Origin: Candidatus Woesearchaeota archaeon
GTDB lineage: Archaea; Nanobdellota; Nanobdellia; SCGC-AAA011-G17; JACPNG01
Direction: 5' to 3'
DNA: 53,658 bases
Assembly (NCBI GenBank): GCA_018303365.1
Contig: JAGVYI010000008.1
Coordinates: forward strand, 1-53,658
Position 1 is the first letter of the stretch. Each line of letters begins with the position of its first letter. Below the pieces are notes generated by a model. The model saw nothing but the letters and a program-made list of their open reading frames with translations. It was not told the origin of the DNA and searched no databases. A program made the translations under genes and the position numbers. Shown here piece by piece: positions 1 to 9,019 of this stretch.

Positions 1-1122
1 ATTGTAAACTCACCTCCAAACACAGTCAACCTGAACAGGCCATCGAATGTAACAAACTTCACCTCTGTTCCCCAGTTCAACTGGTCTAATTCAACAGACA
101 ATGACACAGATGTTATCACCTACTTGTTCGAAGTCTCACCAGATGTAGGCTTTACAAGCTTCACCTACACAAACTACACAATTGCGGAAAAAGCAAATAC
201 AACAGCAGAACTTAATGCAAACATACCAACAGAAGGAACATATTACTGGCACGTTATTGCAACAGATACACTGCTGAATGCAACTGCATCAGCTGCGTGG
301 AGGTTCACCTATGACAAAACACCGCCGAATATTACATTCCTCAACATCACAAACACAACCAGTGAGAGCATAATAAATGCAACAATCCCTGCAACAACAG
401 GAGAAAACCTTACTATCCGTGTGAATGCAACAGACCTTTACACCCAGACATCAGCAGTCTGGGTTGTGATATGGTCAGGAGTTCATGATATAAGCAGCAG
501 GCTCTTTGAAGGCTTCCTGAATCTGCTAAATGGAATCTACAGCCTGACAATCCAGACAAACATAACCTATCCCTTCGGGCTTGTAAACTACACAGTCTAT
601 GCAAATGACACATTAAACCAGACATCAACCTTCACTGGCAACTTCACGCTCCTTGCAAACACAACACTGTTTGCAAACACAACAGACAGCATAGTGGAAT
701 ACTCAAATAGCACAGCAATCTTCGCCCTCTACAACCTCTCAAACGGAACAATAGTCTCGGGTGCGGTCTGCAATGCAACCTTTGATGGTGGAGTAAGCGG
801 CATGCCGTACAATGCAAGCCTTGCAAGGTACGAGAATCTCACATTCAACACCTCTTCTCACAGCCTTGGAACGCATGGAATAAATGTGCTTTGTAGCACG
901 CAGTATCATGTGTCAAGAAACGACACCACCGTTTTGACTGTGCAGGATACAATCACGCCGAAACTCAACCTGACAACGCTCAACGCATCATGGTTCAAGG
1001 TGAGTACAGTCAACCTCAACTACACTGTCTTTGACATGCACTCCATCCAGAACTGCACTGTCTACTTCAACGGTGCAGTAAACCAGACAAATACAACAGT
1101 GACAAACAGCACACTTCAGTAA
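1..1122 (+). CDS. Ig-repeat surface protein, N-terminal fragment (5' truncated, ends at frameshift)
   Basis: The frame is open from base 1, so the gene begins upstream of the window. The product is a chain of roughly 90-100-residue Ig/cadherin-like beta repeats, each with hallmarks such as YDKTPPNITF and YxVYANDT, and is very rich in Asn-X-Ser/Thr sequons (NTT, NAT, NLT, NVT). This suggests a heavily N-glycosylated cell-surface or S-layer-like protein. The frame stops at 1120-1122 (TAA) inside a repeat. Frame 2 then continues the same repeat architecture from 1121 to 4231, so this and the next entry are almost certainly one gene broken by a one-base shift. It could be a real pseudogene, an assembly error in repetitive DNA or, less likely, programmed frameshifting. 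Function as a surface adhesin or envelope protein is inferred from architecture. Confidence 0.75.
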   Translation: MVNSPPNTVNLNRPSNVTNFTSVPQFNWSNSTDNDTDVITYLFEVSPDVGFTSFTYTNYTIAEKANTTAELNANIPTEGTYYWHVIATDTLLNATASAAWRFTYDKTPPNITFLNITNTTSESIINATIPATTGENLTIRVNATDLYTQTSAVWVVIWSGVHDISSRLFEGFLNLLNGIYSLTIQTNITYPFGLVNYTVYANDTLNQTSTFTGNFTLLANTTLFANTTDSIVEYSNSTAIFALYNLSNGTIVSGAVCNATFDGGVSGMPYNASLARYENLTFNTSSHSLGTHGINVLCSTQYHVSRNDTTVLTVQDTITPKLNLTTLNASWFKVSTVNLNYTVFDMHSIQNCTVYFNGAVNQTNTTVTNSTLQ

Positions 1123-4100
1123 TAATCGGAATGTATCATCCTCAAGGTTTTTCAGCGTTGATACAGTCCTGCCATCAATAGTCCTTGACAACCCTCCAAA
1201 CGGCTCGTCCTTTAACAACAACGCAAGCGTTGCAGGAGGCTATGACTTTATCAACCTTACAGTAACAGATACCAACTTAGGCACTGTGTTTTGGAGCAAC
1301 AACAGCGGAACTACTAATAACTCAAACTTTGTAATATCAAACGACATCAATGCAACAGCCTTTGGCGAGGGCCAGCTGAATCTGGCAGTCTACGCAAACG
1401 ACTCTGCAGAAAATCTAAAGACAATACTGTTCACCCTCACAGTGGACAAATCAGCTCCGATATTTACATGGAACACCCCCGGAGCAAATGAGGTTGTCCA
1501 TGCGGTGCAGAGGGTGAATCTGACTGTCACAGATGCCATAGGAACTATAGACGCAGTCCTTATCAGCTTCAACGGCTCAGGCCAGAACTTCACAATGAAC
1601 CAGGCTGGAAATGACTTCTGGTATGACTGGAACACCTCAGCATTAGGAACAGATGGCATCCATACGCTTCTGGTCATAGGAAATGACACAGCAGGAAACA
1701 CGCAGGAAGTCCAGAGAAATGCAGATGTGGACAACACCGCTCCTACTTTAGTCTTAAACAGCCCTGAAAATAGCATTGCAACAAATAACAAAAACATAGC
1801 CTTCACCTTCACGCCAAACGATGTCCACAATCTGGTGAACTGCAGCCTCTTTATTGACGGCTCACTGAATGTGACAAACAGCACAGTAATAACAAAGGGA
1901 GCAATGCAGTGTGTTGATGAGGAAGGAAACACAAACCTGACAGCAAATAGGACAATAACAATAGATACTATATTGCCAAACATTGAATATGAAGCAGGAA
2001 CATATGTAAATAGCAGGTACGTGAACAACGCAACCTTTGCCATTAACGTAACTGTAAGCGACACAACCCTTGTCAATTACACCTTCACAGTTGACAACAC
2101 AACAGCAAGGTTCAACCAGAGTATAAATAGCTCAAACACATGGTTCTACTATTTTAGTGTGGCTGATGACACGTACACATACAATGTAAGCGCAACAGAC
2201 AGGGCTGGAAACAAAAACAGCACGCAGACAAGAAACCTGACAATTGACACAATCATGCCGCTCATATCGTATGTTGCCCCAACGCCAGGAGAAGCAGTGA
2301 ACACAACAGGAGCGGCATTTGTAGTAAATGTCTCGGTTACAGAAGCAAATGAGGCTAACATCACCTTCCTTCTGGTAAATAGCACAAAGGAGGTAAACAG
2401 GACAACATCAACAAGCCTGCTGCGGCTTCTAAACTACACAAATCTAACAGATGAAACATACAGGTATAATGTGACCGTAACAGATAGGGCAGGAAACCAG
2501 AATATAACAACCCTGAGAAGCTTTATTGTAGACACAATCATACCGCTCATAAGCTTCGGAGTAAAGACAGAAAACAACAGCACAGCCTTTGACCGGGACT
2601 GGGTGTTTGTAAATGTTACAATCACAGAAGCAAATGAAGCAAATGTAACCTTTGTGCTGCTCAACAGAACAACAACCGTAAATGCAACAACCCTTGAACC
2701 AAGCTCAAGAATATTAAATTTCACAACCCTAACGAAAAACGTAGAATACATATACAACATAACAGTCGAGGACTACGCAGGAAACAAGAACAGTACGGGA
2801 ATAAGGGCAATATTCCTGGATAACCAGACTCCCGCAGTCACAATAATTGGACCCATAGAGGGCAGCGGAAACACAGATGCCAATACCCCATTTGTATTTA
2901 ATATAAGCGACCTAACTGCAGTAAACTGCTCGCTTTACTTAGATGGCATTATCAATAGAACCCATGGAATGAACAAATCCGCAGAAGAGAGCATCAACAC
3001 AACAAACCTGGCACTTGGCTCACACAGCTACTTTGTAAGCTGCACAGACCAGGTAAACCTGCAGACAAATTCAACCACAATTAGTTTCACAGGACTGGGA
3101 ATATCGAACTTTTCCGGAAAAACAACAAACCTCAGAGGGGTAAATGTAAGCAACTTGAGTAGTCTTGTGCTTGAAATACCAAGCAAGGGAAGAATTAATT
3201 TCACACAAACCCTCAACCTGACAGCTGGCTACGACATAGATAGGTTTGTTAGAATTAGTGACAATCTTGTAGAAGTAGATTCAGAAAATATAAGCATATT
3301 GAACATAAGTTCAACAGTCACTCTGCTAAACCTGTCCTTCACAGATCCAAGGATACTCAGAAACGGGCAGGTATGCAGCACAGGTATCTGTGGAATATTA
3401 AGCTACGAGCAGGTAGGAGGAAAAGCTGTGTTCAATGTTACCTCCTTCACAAATTATAGTCTTGAAGAAAGACCAACAACAACACAGACCTCAGGAAGCA
3501 GCTCAAGTAGCGGTGGCGGAGGAGGTGGCGGAGGAGGTGGCGGTGGCAAAACGCAGACAGTCGCCCTTGACCTCATCCAGCCAAGCCAGGTAGCCCTCTT
3601 TAACAATGAAAGCATTATTGTTCCCATGATTTTGCAGAACAAAGGAGATGTGGCGCTTCAAAACGTGGAGTTGAAAGCCGAAACAACAGTAGAAGGGATG
3701 GAGATAGAGTTCACAAAGAGTATCTTCCCCTTCATTGCTGTAGGAGCGCAAGAAGTAACAGAAGTAATTATCAAAGCGGCAGAAAGAGCAAGCCTTGGAA
3801 GTTATGAAATTACAGTAACAGCGGTAGCAACGCAGCCGGCATACCAAGACCAGGTTAAGTTCTTTGCAAATCTGATAGAATTCGGGCTTGGAGAAAGAAA
3901 GAAATATGAAGAAGTAGAGATAGCAGCAAATAAACTATTCAAAGGCAACCCAGAGTGTTTAGAACTCCAGGAACTATTAAATCAGGCGCAAAAGGCAGCA
4001 GAAAGAAAAGAGTACGAGAAAGCTGAGAGTCTTGCAAGAGCAGCTATAGAAAGCTGCAATAAACTCCTTGGAAGGGAAGGCCCGATAGAAGAAACCATAA

Positions 4101-4231
4101 AGCCTAAGATACCTATAGAGACGATAATCATTGCAGGAGAAATATTTGGCGGACTAGTCTTTTTCAGTATGCTGTATAGATACTATAAGAAAAGAAAGGA
4201 AAATAAAAAAGGAAGAAAAAAGAGAAGATGA
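1121..4231 (+). CDS. Ig-repeat surface protein, C-terminal part with Gly linker and membrane anchor
   Basis: This continues the preceding gene in frame +2. The frame is open from 1103, but the first in-frame start codon is GTG 1286, which lies inside a repeat and is unlikely to be a true start. The order is several more Ig-like repeats (VDTILPNI-, VDTIIPLI-type boundaries), a Ser-rich stretch and 12 consecutive glycines (near 3510-3547), a CARDB/NEW3-like beta domain, a helical Glu/Lys-rich segment with two Cys residues (near 3950-4070), one transmembrane helix and a Lys/Arg-rich cytoplasmic tail ending KKGRKKRR. This is a C-terminally anchored exoprotein with its tail inside the cell. The repeat near 1890-1950 is shorter than its neighbours, as is the repeat at the frameshift. 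The stop overlaps the start of the next gene (ATGA), which indicates translational coupling. Confidence 0.8.
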   Translation, partial: NNRNVSSSRFFSVDTVLPSIVLDNPPNGSSFNNNASVAGGYDFINLTVTDTNLGTVFWSNNSGTTNNSNFVISNDINATAFGEGQLNLAVYANDSAENLKTILFTLTVDKSAPIFTWNTPGANEVVHAVQRVNLTVTDAIGTIDAVLISFNGSGQNFTMNQAGNDFWYDWNTSALGTDGIHTLLVIGNDTAGNTQEVQRNADVDNTAPTLVLNSPENSIATNNKNIAFTFTPNDVHNLVNCSLFIDGSLNVTNSTVITKGAMQCVDEEGNTNLTANRTITIDTILPNIEYEAGTYVNSRYVNNATFAINVTVSDTTLVNYTFTVDNTTARFNQSINSSNTWFYYFSVADDTYTYNVSATDRAGNKNSTQTRNLTIDTIMPLISYVAPTPGEAVNTTGAAFVVNVSVTEANEANITFLLVNSTKEVNRTTSTSLLRLLNYTNLTDETYRYNVTVTDRAGNQNITTLRSFIVDTIIPLISFGVKTENNSTAFDRDWVFVNVTITEANEANVTFVLLNRTTTVNATTLEPSSRILNFTTLTKNVEYIYNITVEDYAGNKNSTGIRAIFLDNQTPAVTIIGPIEGSGNTDANTPFVFNISDLTAVNCSLYLDGIINRTHGMNKSAEESINTTNLALGSHSYFVSCTDQVNLQTNSTTISFTGLGISNFSGKTTNLRGVNVSNLSSLVLEIPSKGRINFTQTLNLTAGYDIDRFVRISDNLVEVDSENISILNISSTVTLLNLSFTDPRILRNGQVCSTGICGILSYEQVGGKAVFNVTSFTNYSLEERPTTTQTSGSSSSSGGGGGGGGGGGGKTQTVALDLIQPSQVALFNNESIIVPMILQNKGDVALQNVELKAETTVEGMEIEFTKSIFPFIAVGAQEVTEVIIKAAERASLGSYEITVTAVATQPAYQDQVKFFANLIEFGLGERKKYEEVEIAANKLFKGNPECLELQELLNQAQKAAERKEYEKAESLARAAIESCNKLLGREGPIEETIKPKIPIETIIIAGEIFGGLVFFSMLYRYYKKRKENKKGRKKRR

Positions 4232-5556
4232 CATATGATATTATCATAGGAAGAAATGAAGCAGACAGAAAACTATTCAAAGAAAAAGGAACAGTCTTTA
4301 TTGGAAAGCAGTATGTAAAGATGGGTCAAACAACTTCCTTGAGCAACAGGGTATACTTGGATGTGGCAAGAACCCATGTCATGATGATCTGCGGAAAAAG
4401 AGGTTCAGGAAAGTCGTATAGCGCGGGAGTAATCGCAGAGGAAATGGCAAAACTGCCTAAAGAGATAAAAGAAAGGATAACTGTACTTTTTTTTGATACA
4501 ATGGGTGTGTTTCTTACAATGAAGTTTCCAAATACAAGGCAGGATAAGCTCCTTTATGAATGGGGACTAAGGCCCGAGGCATTGGAAATAAAAGTCTTCA
4601 CTCCAGAAGGCTTCTTTGATGAATATAAAAGGAAAGGAATACCTGCAGACGAAAGGTTCTCTTTAAAGACAAGCGAACTTGATGCAGGAGACTGGTGTAA
4701 TGTATTTGATGTAAGACTGACTGAACCAGTAGGAACCCTCATAGAGAGGGTTATAGGCGGCCTAAGAAAAGAAAAAGAGGAGTATAGTATTGGGGATATA
4801 AAAGAAAAGATAAGGCAAGACCAGAAAGAAGAACAGAGAATAAAAAATGCAGCAGAAAATAGATTTGTCATTGCAGAAGCTTGGGGTCTTTTCGACGCGA
4901 AAGGAACAACTGTAGAGGAACTTATGCAGCCGGGAAGTGTCAATGTTCTGGACATCAGTGCATACACAAACATTACAGGAAACTGGAGTATAAAGGGGTT
5001 AGTAATAGGGATAATATCGAAAAAATTACTGCAGGAGAGAATTAGGGCAAGAAAAGAAGAAGAAATGGAGGAAATAAGAAAAGAGAAGAGTCACTTTTAC
5101 GAAGAAAAAAAAGAGGAAAAGCCCATGGTCTGGCTCATCCTTGATGAAGCGCACGAGTTTCTTACAAAAGAAGAAAAGACTCCCGCCAGCGACGCACTTG
5201 TTCAGCTGTTGCGGGAAGGAAGACAGCCTGGAATTAGTATGGTTCTTATCACACAGCAGCCTGGGGAAATCCACAAGGATGTGCTGACACAAAGCGACAT
5301 AGTGCTCAGTCACAAACTCACGGCAAAGCAGGATATTGAAGCGCTAAATGGCATGATGCAAAGCTATGTTATAGCTGATCTGCAAGAGCACCTTAACGAC
5401 CTTCCAAAACAGAGAGGAGCGGCAATAATCTTAGATGATAATAGCGAAAGGATTTATCCAGTAGCAATTCGTCCGAAAAGAAGCTGGCATGGAGGCGAAG
5501 CTCCATCTGCGCTTAAGATAAAAAAGGGATTAGAGGCAAGTCTGGGGTTAAAGTAA
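4228..5556 (+). CDS. HerA-like / DUF87 P-loop ATPase
   Basis: This is a 442-residue ATPase of the HerA/FtsK group. Walker A is GKRGSGKS at residues 56-63, and Walker B is WLILDEAHEF near residue 300, followed by an LITQQPGEI sensor-like segment and an Arg-rich HerA-type region (LLREGRQPGIS). A Lys/Glu-rich helical insert precedes Walker B. Family members are hexameric DNA or protein pumps (HerA with NurA in end resection; VirB4/VirD4-like members in secretion). NurA is not adjacent. Instead the start overlaps the stop of a giant surface-protein gene by four bases, so a role in exporting, assembling or responding through that protein is possible. Which of these roles applies cannot be decided from the sequence. 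Confidence 0.8.
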   Translation: MTYDIIIGRNEADRKLFKEKGTVFIGKQYVKMGQTTSLSNRVYLDVARTHVMMICGKRGSGKSYSAGVIAEEMAKLPKEIKERITVLFFDTMGVFLTMKFPNTRQDKLLYEWGLRPEALEIKVFTPEGFFDEYKRKGIPADERFSLKTSELDAGDWCNVFDVRLTEPVGTLIERVIGGLRKEKEEYSIGDIKEKIRQDQKEEQRIKNAAENRFVIAEAWGLFDAKGTTVEELMQPGSVNVLDISAYTNITGNWSIKGLVIGIISKKLLQERIRARKEEEMEEIRKEKSHFYEEKKEEKPMVWLILDEAHEFLTKEEKTPASDALVQLLREGRQPGISMVLITQQPGEIHKDVLTQSDIVLSHKLTAKQDIEALNGMMQSYVIADLQEHLNDLPKQRGAAIILDDNSERIYPVAIRPKRSWHGGEAPSALKIKKGLEASLGLK

Positions 5557-6381
5557 TTTAAAATCAATACAAACCCTCCATCGGCGTGGAGCATACTGTC
5601 CACATAAAACAGTTTGTACAGCCCTGAAATTTTTAATATGGTTTCTTATTTTCTCAAGAGACTGTTGTGGGAACTCATCTTTAGAGGAAAAATCATAAAA
5701 GTGAAAAATGGTCCCTTTGTGAGCATGGCGCAAAGCTGCAGGAAGAAAATCTGCAGCCGAGCGAGGTAGGGGCATCACAATGCGGTCAAAGCCTTCACCA
5801 AGATTAAGCTTCCTAGCATCCTTTTGCAAGATAATATACTTCTCTGAAAAGGCATTCTCTAAATCCTTGCCACCAAGTTTCTTATTGTTAGAAGAGAACC
5901 TCCTGGCAAGAAACTTATTCAGTCTGAAATTCTCCAATTGATATCTGACAGCAACAGGGTTAAGTTCAACAGAAACAACCTTTCCGACATGGGGTTGGTA
6001 GGAAAATATGCTCAAAGGGTAAGGGCCGCAGCCAGAAAATAGAACCAGGACATTTTCATTAGGCTGAACTAGTGATGCAACGCGTTTCCGCTCATGAGAA
6101 AGGCGTGAAGAAAAGTAAACTTTTCCAACATCAAGGCGAAGGTAAACCCCATTTTCCTTGTGCAAGGTCACCTTTGTCCGTCTTCCAGCAAGGTATTTAA
6201 GTTTAGGAGTCCGAAAACGACCGCCATATTCCCCGACTTTGCGCAGCACGGTAGTGACGTTCTTATAAGTAGAAAGGGCTTTCTTGGCAGCCTCTTTTTC
6301 ATGGGAAAGTAAATCATCTGGAAAGTCCTGAAAAATTAAGATTGAACCTACCACATCATAAGATTTTGGAATGCGTATCAT
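5548..6381 (-). CDS. trm5: tRNA (guanine37-N1)-methyltransferase, Trm5 family
   Basis: The product uses S-adenosylmethionine to methylate N1 of G37 next to the tRNA anticodon, preventing +1 frameshifts. Diagnostic segments are EYGGRFRTPKLKYLAG, then DVGKVYFSSRLSHERKR, the SAM-binding loop VLFSGCGPYPLSI, the acidic VVSVELNP strand end and the catalytic-loop region MPLPRSAADFL, all in the order of archaeal Trm5. The length of 277 residues is near the compact end of the family. The usual Asp in the DxFAGVGPF loop is Leu here, a modest deviation. Its start overlaps the stop of fen1 upstream by 4 bp, so the two are co-transcribed. Its 3' end overlaps the convergent HerA-like gene by 9 bp. Confidence 0.88.
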   Translation of the reverse strand: MIRIPKSYDVVGSILIFQDFPDDLLSHEKEAAKKALSTYKNVTTVLRKVGEYGGRFRTPKLKYLAGRRTKVTLHKENGVYLRLDVGKVYFSSRLSHERKRVASLVQPNENVLVLFSGCGPYPLSIFSYQPHVGKVVSVELNPVAVRYQLENFRLNKFLARRFSSNNKKLGGKDLENAFSEKYIILQKDARKLNLGEGFDRIVMPLPRSAADFLPAALRHAHKGTIFHFYDFSSKDEFPQQSLEKIRNHIKNFRAVQTVLCGQYAPRRWRVCIDFKLL

Positions 6382-7391
6382 GGAAACTCGCCTAGAGTGC
6401 GTTGCTTGTGAGAAGATAACGCATTAAGTAAAGAAATGAGTTTGGAAACGCGTTCCTCTGAGAAGTTATGGCGAATAACTAGAATGTCCCATATAAGGTC
6501 TGCATCAGGAAACGACCAAGAAAGGGAGTAATCTTTGAGGATGGGCATGTGTTCAAAAACGTCAAGAACATCTTGCCACGAAAAAGGCGCATTTAAATGA
6601 GAGAAAAGTTCAGAAAGATAGGGATACTGGTGAACAAGTTTAAGAGCCTTTTTTGCACCAATACCGGGAACACCTCCAACATTATAATCAGTTCCAGTAA
6701 GGATAGCAATGCCAAGGAGCTGCTCGCGGGTAAGAGAAAGACTCGAATAAATAGAAGAAAGTTCGAAAAATTCAGGGGAAATGCTGACAAGCGTTCCAGA
6801 AGAAGTACGGCGCCTTGAAGAGACTGTCAGGTTGCGAATCAAGCGAGGGGTCTCATACAAAAAAGCATCGCTGTCTTGTGAAAGAACAGCATAAGCATCA
6901 CCTTTCTTGCAAATGTGAGCTGCCTGAGCTTCAGCTTCTCCAGGACAAGAAATAAAAGGGATGCCAAAAGCGCGTAAGAGTTCTTTGGATTGGGATATGA
7001 CCTCTTCATTCAGGAAAATAACTTGCCTGGAATATTTTGCAACTGCTGCAACATCTCCCTCTTCCTTGGCGGTAGCAAGACGCTCTGCTGCAACCTTTTT
7101 ACGGTGCGCACGATTCTCTTGCTCCTGCTGTTTAAGAATAGGGGGCTTTCCATCAAAACAAAAACAAAGACGGACACCTGCCTCCATCAGCTTGGGAATA
7201 CGTGTAGAAATCCCCATAAGATGAGAAGTAACCCTTCCGCCTTCATCCAAAAGAAGTGTTCCATCAGGCTGGCGAATAGAACTTAGAAACTGGTACAGTA
7301 TTGGAGAAGCATCAACTGCAAGAGTTTTCCCTTTCAAAAATGGAAGAGAGATTTCCTTTCTTGGAAGAATGTCCCAAAGTCTCACGCCCAT
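6378..7391 (-). CDS. fen: Flap endonuclease 1
   Basis: This structure-specific 5' flap nuclease works in Okazaki-fragment maturation and base excision repair. I start at the ATG at 7391 (MGVRLWDIL), because archaeal FEN1 begins MGV/MGA and a TATA-like TTTAAA lies about 26 bp upstream; the longer frame to 7439 adds unrelated residues. Visible motifs are VDASPILYQF (N-terminal metal Asp), CFDGKPP, CPGEAEAQAAH and SQDSDAFLY (metal acids), and the helix-three-turn-helix GTDYNVGGVPGIGAKKALKLV. The C-terminus QRTLGEFP matches a PCNA-interacting QxxLxxF box with the second aromatic missing. It is 337 residues, normal for the family. Confidence 0.95.
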   Translation of the reverse strand: MGVRLWDILPRKEISLPFLKGKTLAVDASPILYQFLSSIRQPDGTLLLDEGGRVTSHLMGISTRIPKLMEAGVRLCFCFDGKPPILKQQEQENRAHRKKVAAERLATAKEEGDVAAVAKYSRQVIFLNEEVISQSKELLRAFGIPFISCPGEAEAQAAHICKKGDAYAVLSQDSDAFLYETPRLIRNLTVSSRRRTSSGTLVSISPEFFELSSIYSSLSLTREQLLGIAILTGTDYNVGGVPGIGAKKALKLVHQYPYLSELFSHLNAPFSWQDVLDVFEHMPILKDYSLSWSFPDADLIWDILVIRHNFSEERVSKLISLLNALSSHKQRTLGEFP

Positions 7392-7412
7392 GAAAGAAAA
7401 TACAGCAAGAAA

Positions 7413-7421
7413 CTTTAAATA
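7413..7421. promoter_or_regulatory. Shared TATA-like box between fen and the RecB-like nuclease gene
   Basis: The self-complementary TTTAAA core (7414-7419) lies midway between two divergent ATGs, about 26 bp from the fen start at 7391 and about 28 bp from the nuclease start at 7445. No other A/T box fits in this 53-bp gap, so both genes probably fire from one TBP site and give leaderless mRNAs. Confidence 0.55.
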
Positions 7422-7444
7422 GTTTACCAAAAAAATCAAAGAAG

Positions 7445-8095
7445 ATGATAAAAGAGGTACACTTGGACCACAAAGGGGGAAACTACCTCTACAGAATACA
7501 TGAGAAAAAAACCAAGACCTTGGTAAATGGTTTTAGTGGACTCACAAAATATCTTGACAAAGTATTCAACGAATGTCCTGATGAGTACTTTAATGATGGA
7601 CCAAGAAGTTCGACATTTAAGTATAAAATACACACCCCGATAAAGGAAGTAGTTGGGCACGAAGTGTGCACCCTTGCAAAAATGGGCTTAGAACATAATA
7701 AAGGGAGGTATAAGCAGAACCACCCCAAGGTGCAGATGTTTATGATCGAATATGATGATAAAACAATAGCAATCGAAGTTCCTTTATGGATACATCAAAA
7801 GGAATTGGAAGAAGATAATCAAAATAAAAAGCCGATCACAGGGCATATAGACTTGCTCAGAATTGAAGATGGGAAAATATGGATATGGGACTATAAGCCG
7901 AATGCACAAAGAGAAAAATTTGCCGCAGCACAGGTATACCTTTATGCAAGAATGCTAAGTGAAAGAACAAAAATACCACTTAAAGAATTCAGGTGCGGAT
8001 ATTTTGACCATTTGTTTGCATATTTGTTTGAGCCAGAAGAAGTTCTTCTACCGAAAGATAGGCAACTTAAAGAATTTCTGTACAAAGATTTATAA
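7445..8095 (+). CDS. PD-(D/E)XK nuclease, RecB/Cas4-like
   Basis: The 216-residue protein has the core of the RecB/Cas4 nuclease group: an upstream His/Glu segment (GHEVCTLAKMGLEHN, about 71-85), GHID at 133-136, the DYK triad end at 149-151 and the RecB-specific QxxxY motif (QVYLY, 163-167). These positions supply the divalent-metal site. No Cys cluster is present, so it is not a Fe-S Cas4, and no cas genes lie nearby. It is probably a DNA-repair nuclease. It is divergent from fen across a 53-bp promoter region and is followed 22 bp later by methionine aminopeptidase on the same strand. Substrate is unknown. Confidence 0.75.
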   Translation: MIKEVHLDHKGGNYLYRIHEKKTKTLVNGFSGLTKYLDKVFNECPDEYFNDGPRSSTFKYKIHTPIKEVVGHEVCTLAKMGLEHNKGRYKQNHPKVQMFMIEYDDKTIAIEVPLWIHQKELEEDNQNKKPITGHIDLLRIEDGKIWIWDYKPNAQREKFAAAQVYLYARMLSERTKIPLKEFRCGYFDHLFAYLFEPEEVLLPKDRQLKEFLYKDL

Positions 8096-8117
8096 AATAA
8101 AAAATAAGATAGGTATA

Positions 8118-8996
8118 ATGGAAGGATTTGGGGAGTGGCTGAAAGCAGGAATGGCCGCGAGTGCAGCACTCTGGTTTGGAGAAAAACTGATAAAGCCAGG
8201 AGTAAAGGTACTGGAAGTAGCAGAAAAAGTAGAGGAAAAAATAAAGGATATGGGTGCAAAGTGTGCATTTCCGGCAAATATTTCAATAAATAGTGTTGCT
8301 GCCCACTATTGTGCAATGCCAAAGGATCCACTTGAATTTAAAGAGGGAGATATCATAAAACTAGACGTGGGGGCACATGTAAATGGGTGTATTGCAGACA
8401 ACGCGACAACAATCTCTCTCACAAAAGACAAAGATTTAGAAAAAGCAGCGCGAAAAGCACTCGACCAAGCGATAAAGGTTATACAGCCAGGTACCCAAGT
8501 AAGGCAAATCGGACAGGTGATAGAAGAAACAATAAAAGGTTGTGGATTCAATCCAATAAGAAACCTTGGAGGACACTCTATAGAAAAATATATTGTCCAT
8601 GCGGGGGTGTTTATACCAAACTATGACAATGGGGATAAAAGAACATTGAGTGAAGGTATGACAATTGCTCTTGAACCGTTCGCAACAACTGGAATGGGGA
8701 TGGTAAAGAATGGAAAGCCATCGGGAATTTACAGGTTAATAAGAAAGAAACCTGTTAGAAATCAAGCAGCAAGAAAAATTTTAGAAACTGTGGAAAAAGA
8801 GTACAAAACACTTCCTTGGGCTAAGCGCTGGATAAGAACCCCTATGGCAGAGTTTGCAATAAGCCTCTTGGAAAAAGAAGAAGCAATAAATCAATATGCT
8901 CAACTAGTTGAACAGACAGGAGGAGTTGTCAGTCAGGCAGAGCATGCAATGATTGTAAAAGATAAACCGTTAATACTTACGAAAAAAGAAGAATAG
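8118..8996 (+). CDS. map: Methionine aminopeptidase, type II
   Basis: The enzyme removes initiator methionine from nascent proteins using two metal ions. Ligands are visible in order: D83 (KLDVGAHVNG), D94 (CIADNA), H152 (LGGHSIEKYIVH), E185 (ALEPFA) and E274 (SQAEHAMIV), with the substrate-binding AAHY at 61-64. The helical insertion after E185 makes it the archaeal/eukaryotic type II form. I start at ATG 8118, which opens MEGFGEW; the longer frame begins inside the preceding gene and carries an unrelated leader. It is 292 residues, normal for the family. It lies 22 bp after the nuclease gene, probably in the same transcript. Confidence 0.95.
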   Translation: MEGFGEWLKAGMAASAALWFGEKLIKPGVKVLEVAEKVEEKIKDMGAKCAFPANISINSVAAHYCAMPKDPLEFKEGDIIKLDVGAHVNGCIADNATTISLTKDKDLEKAARKALDQAIKVIQPGTQVRQIGQVIEETIKGCGFNPIRNLGGHSIEKYIVHAGVFIPNYDNGDKRTLSEGMTIALEPFATTGMGMVKNGKPSGIYRLIRKKPVRNQAARKILETVEKEYKTLPWAKRWIRTPMAEFAISLLEKEEAINQYAQLVEQTGGVVSQAEHAMIVKDKPLILTKKEE

Positions 8997-9019
8997 TAAA
9001 GTTGATAACCAACTATTAA

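Noticed and set aside
1390-2760. Long minus-strand frames opposite the surface-protein gene
   Set aside because: They are shadows of a low-complexity Asn/Thr-rich coding sequence; their products are Val/Ser/Phe-rich with no motif.
3503-3847. Minus-strand frames rich in Pro or Ser/Ala/Thr over the poly-Gly region
   Set aside because: They are complements of the Gly linker codons and have no independent support.
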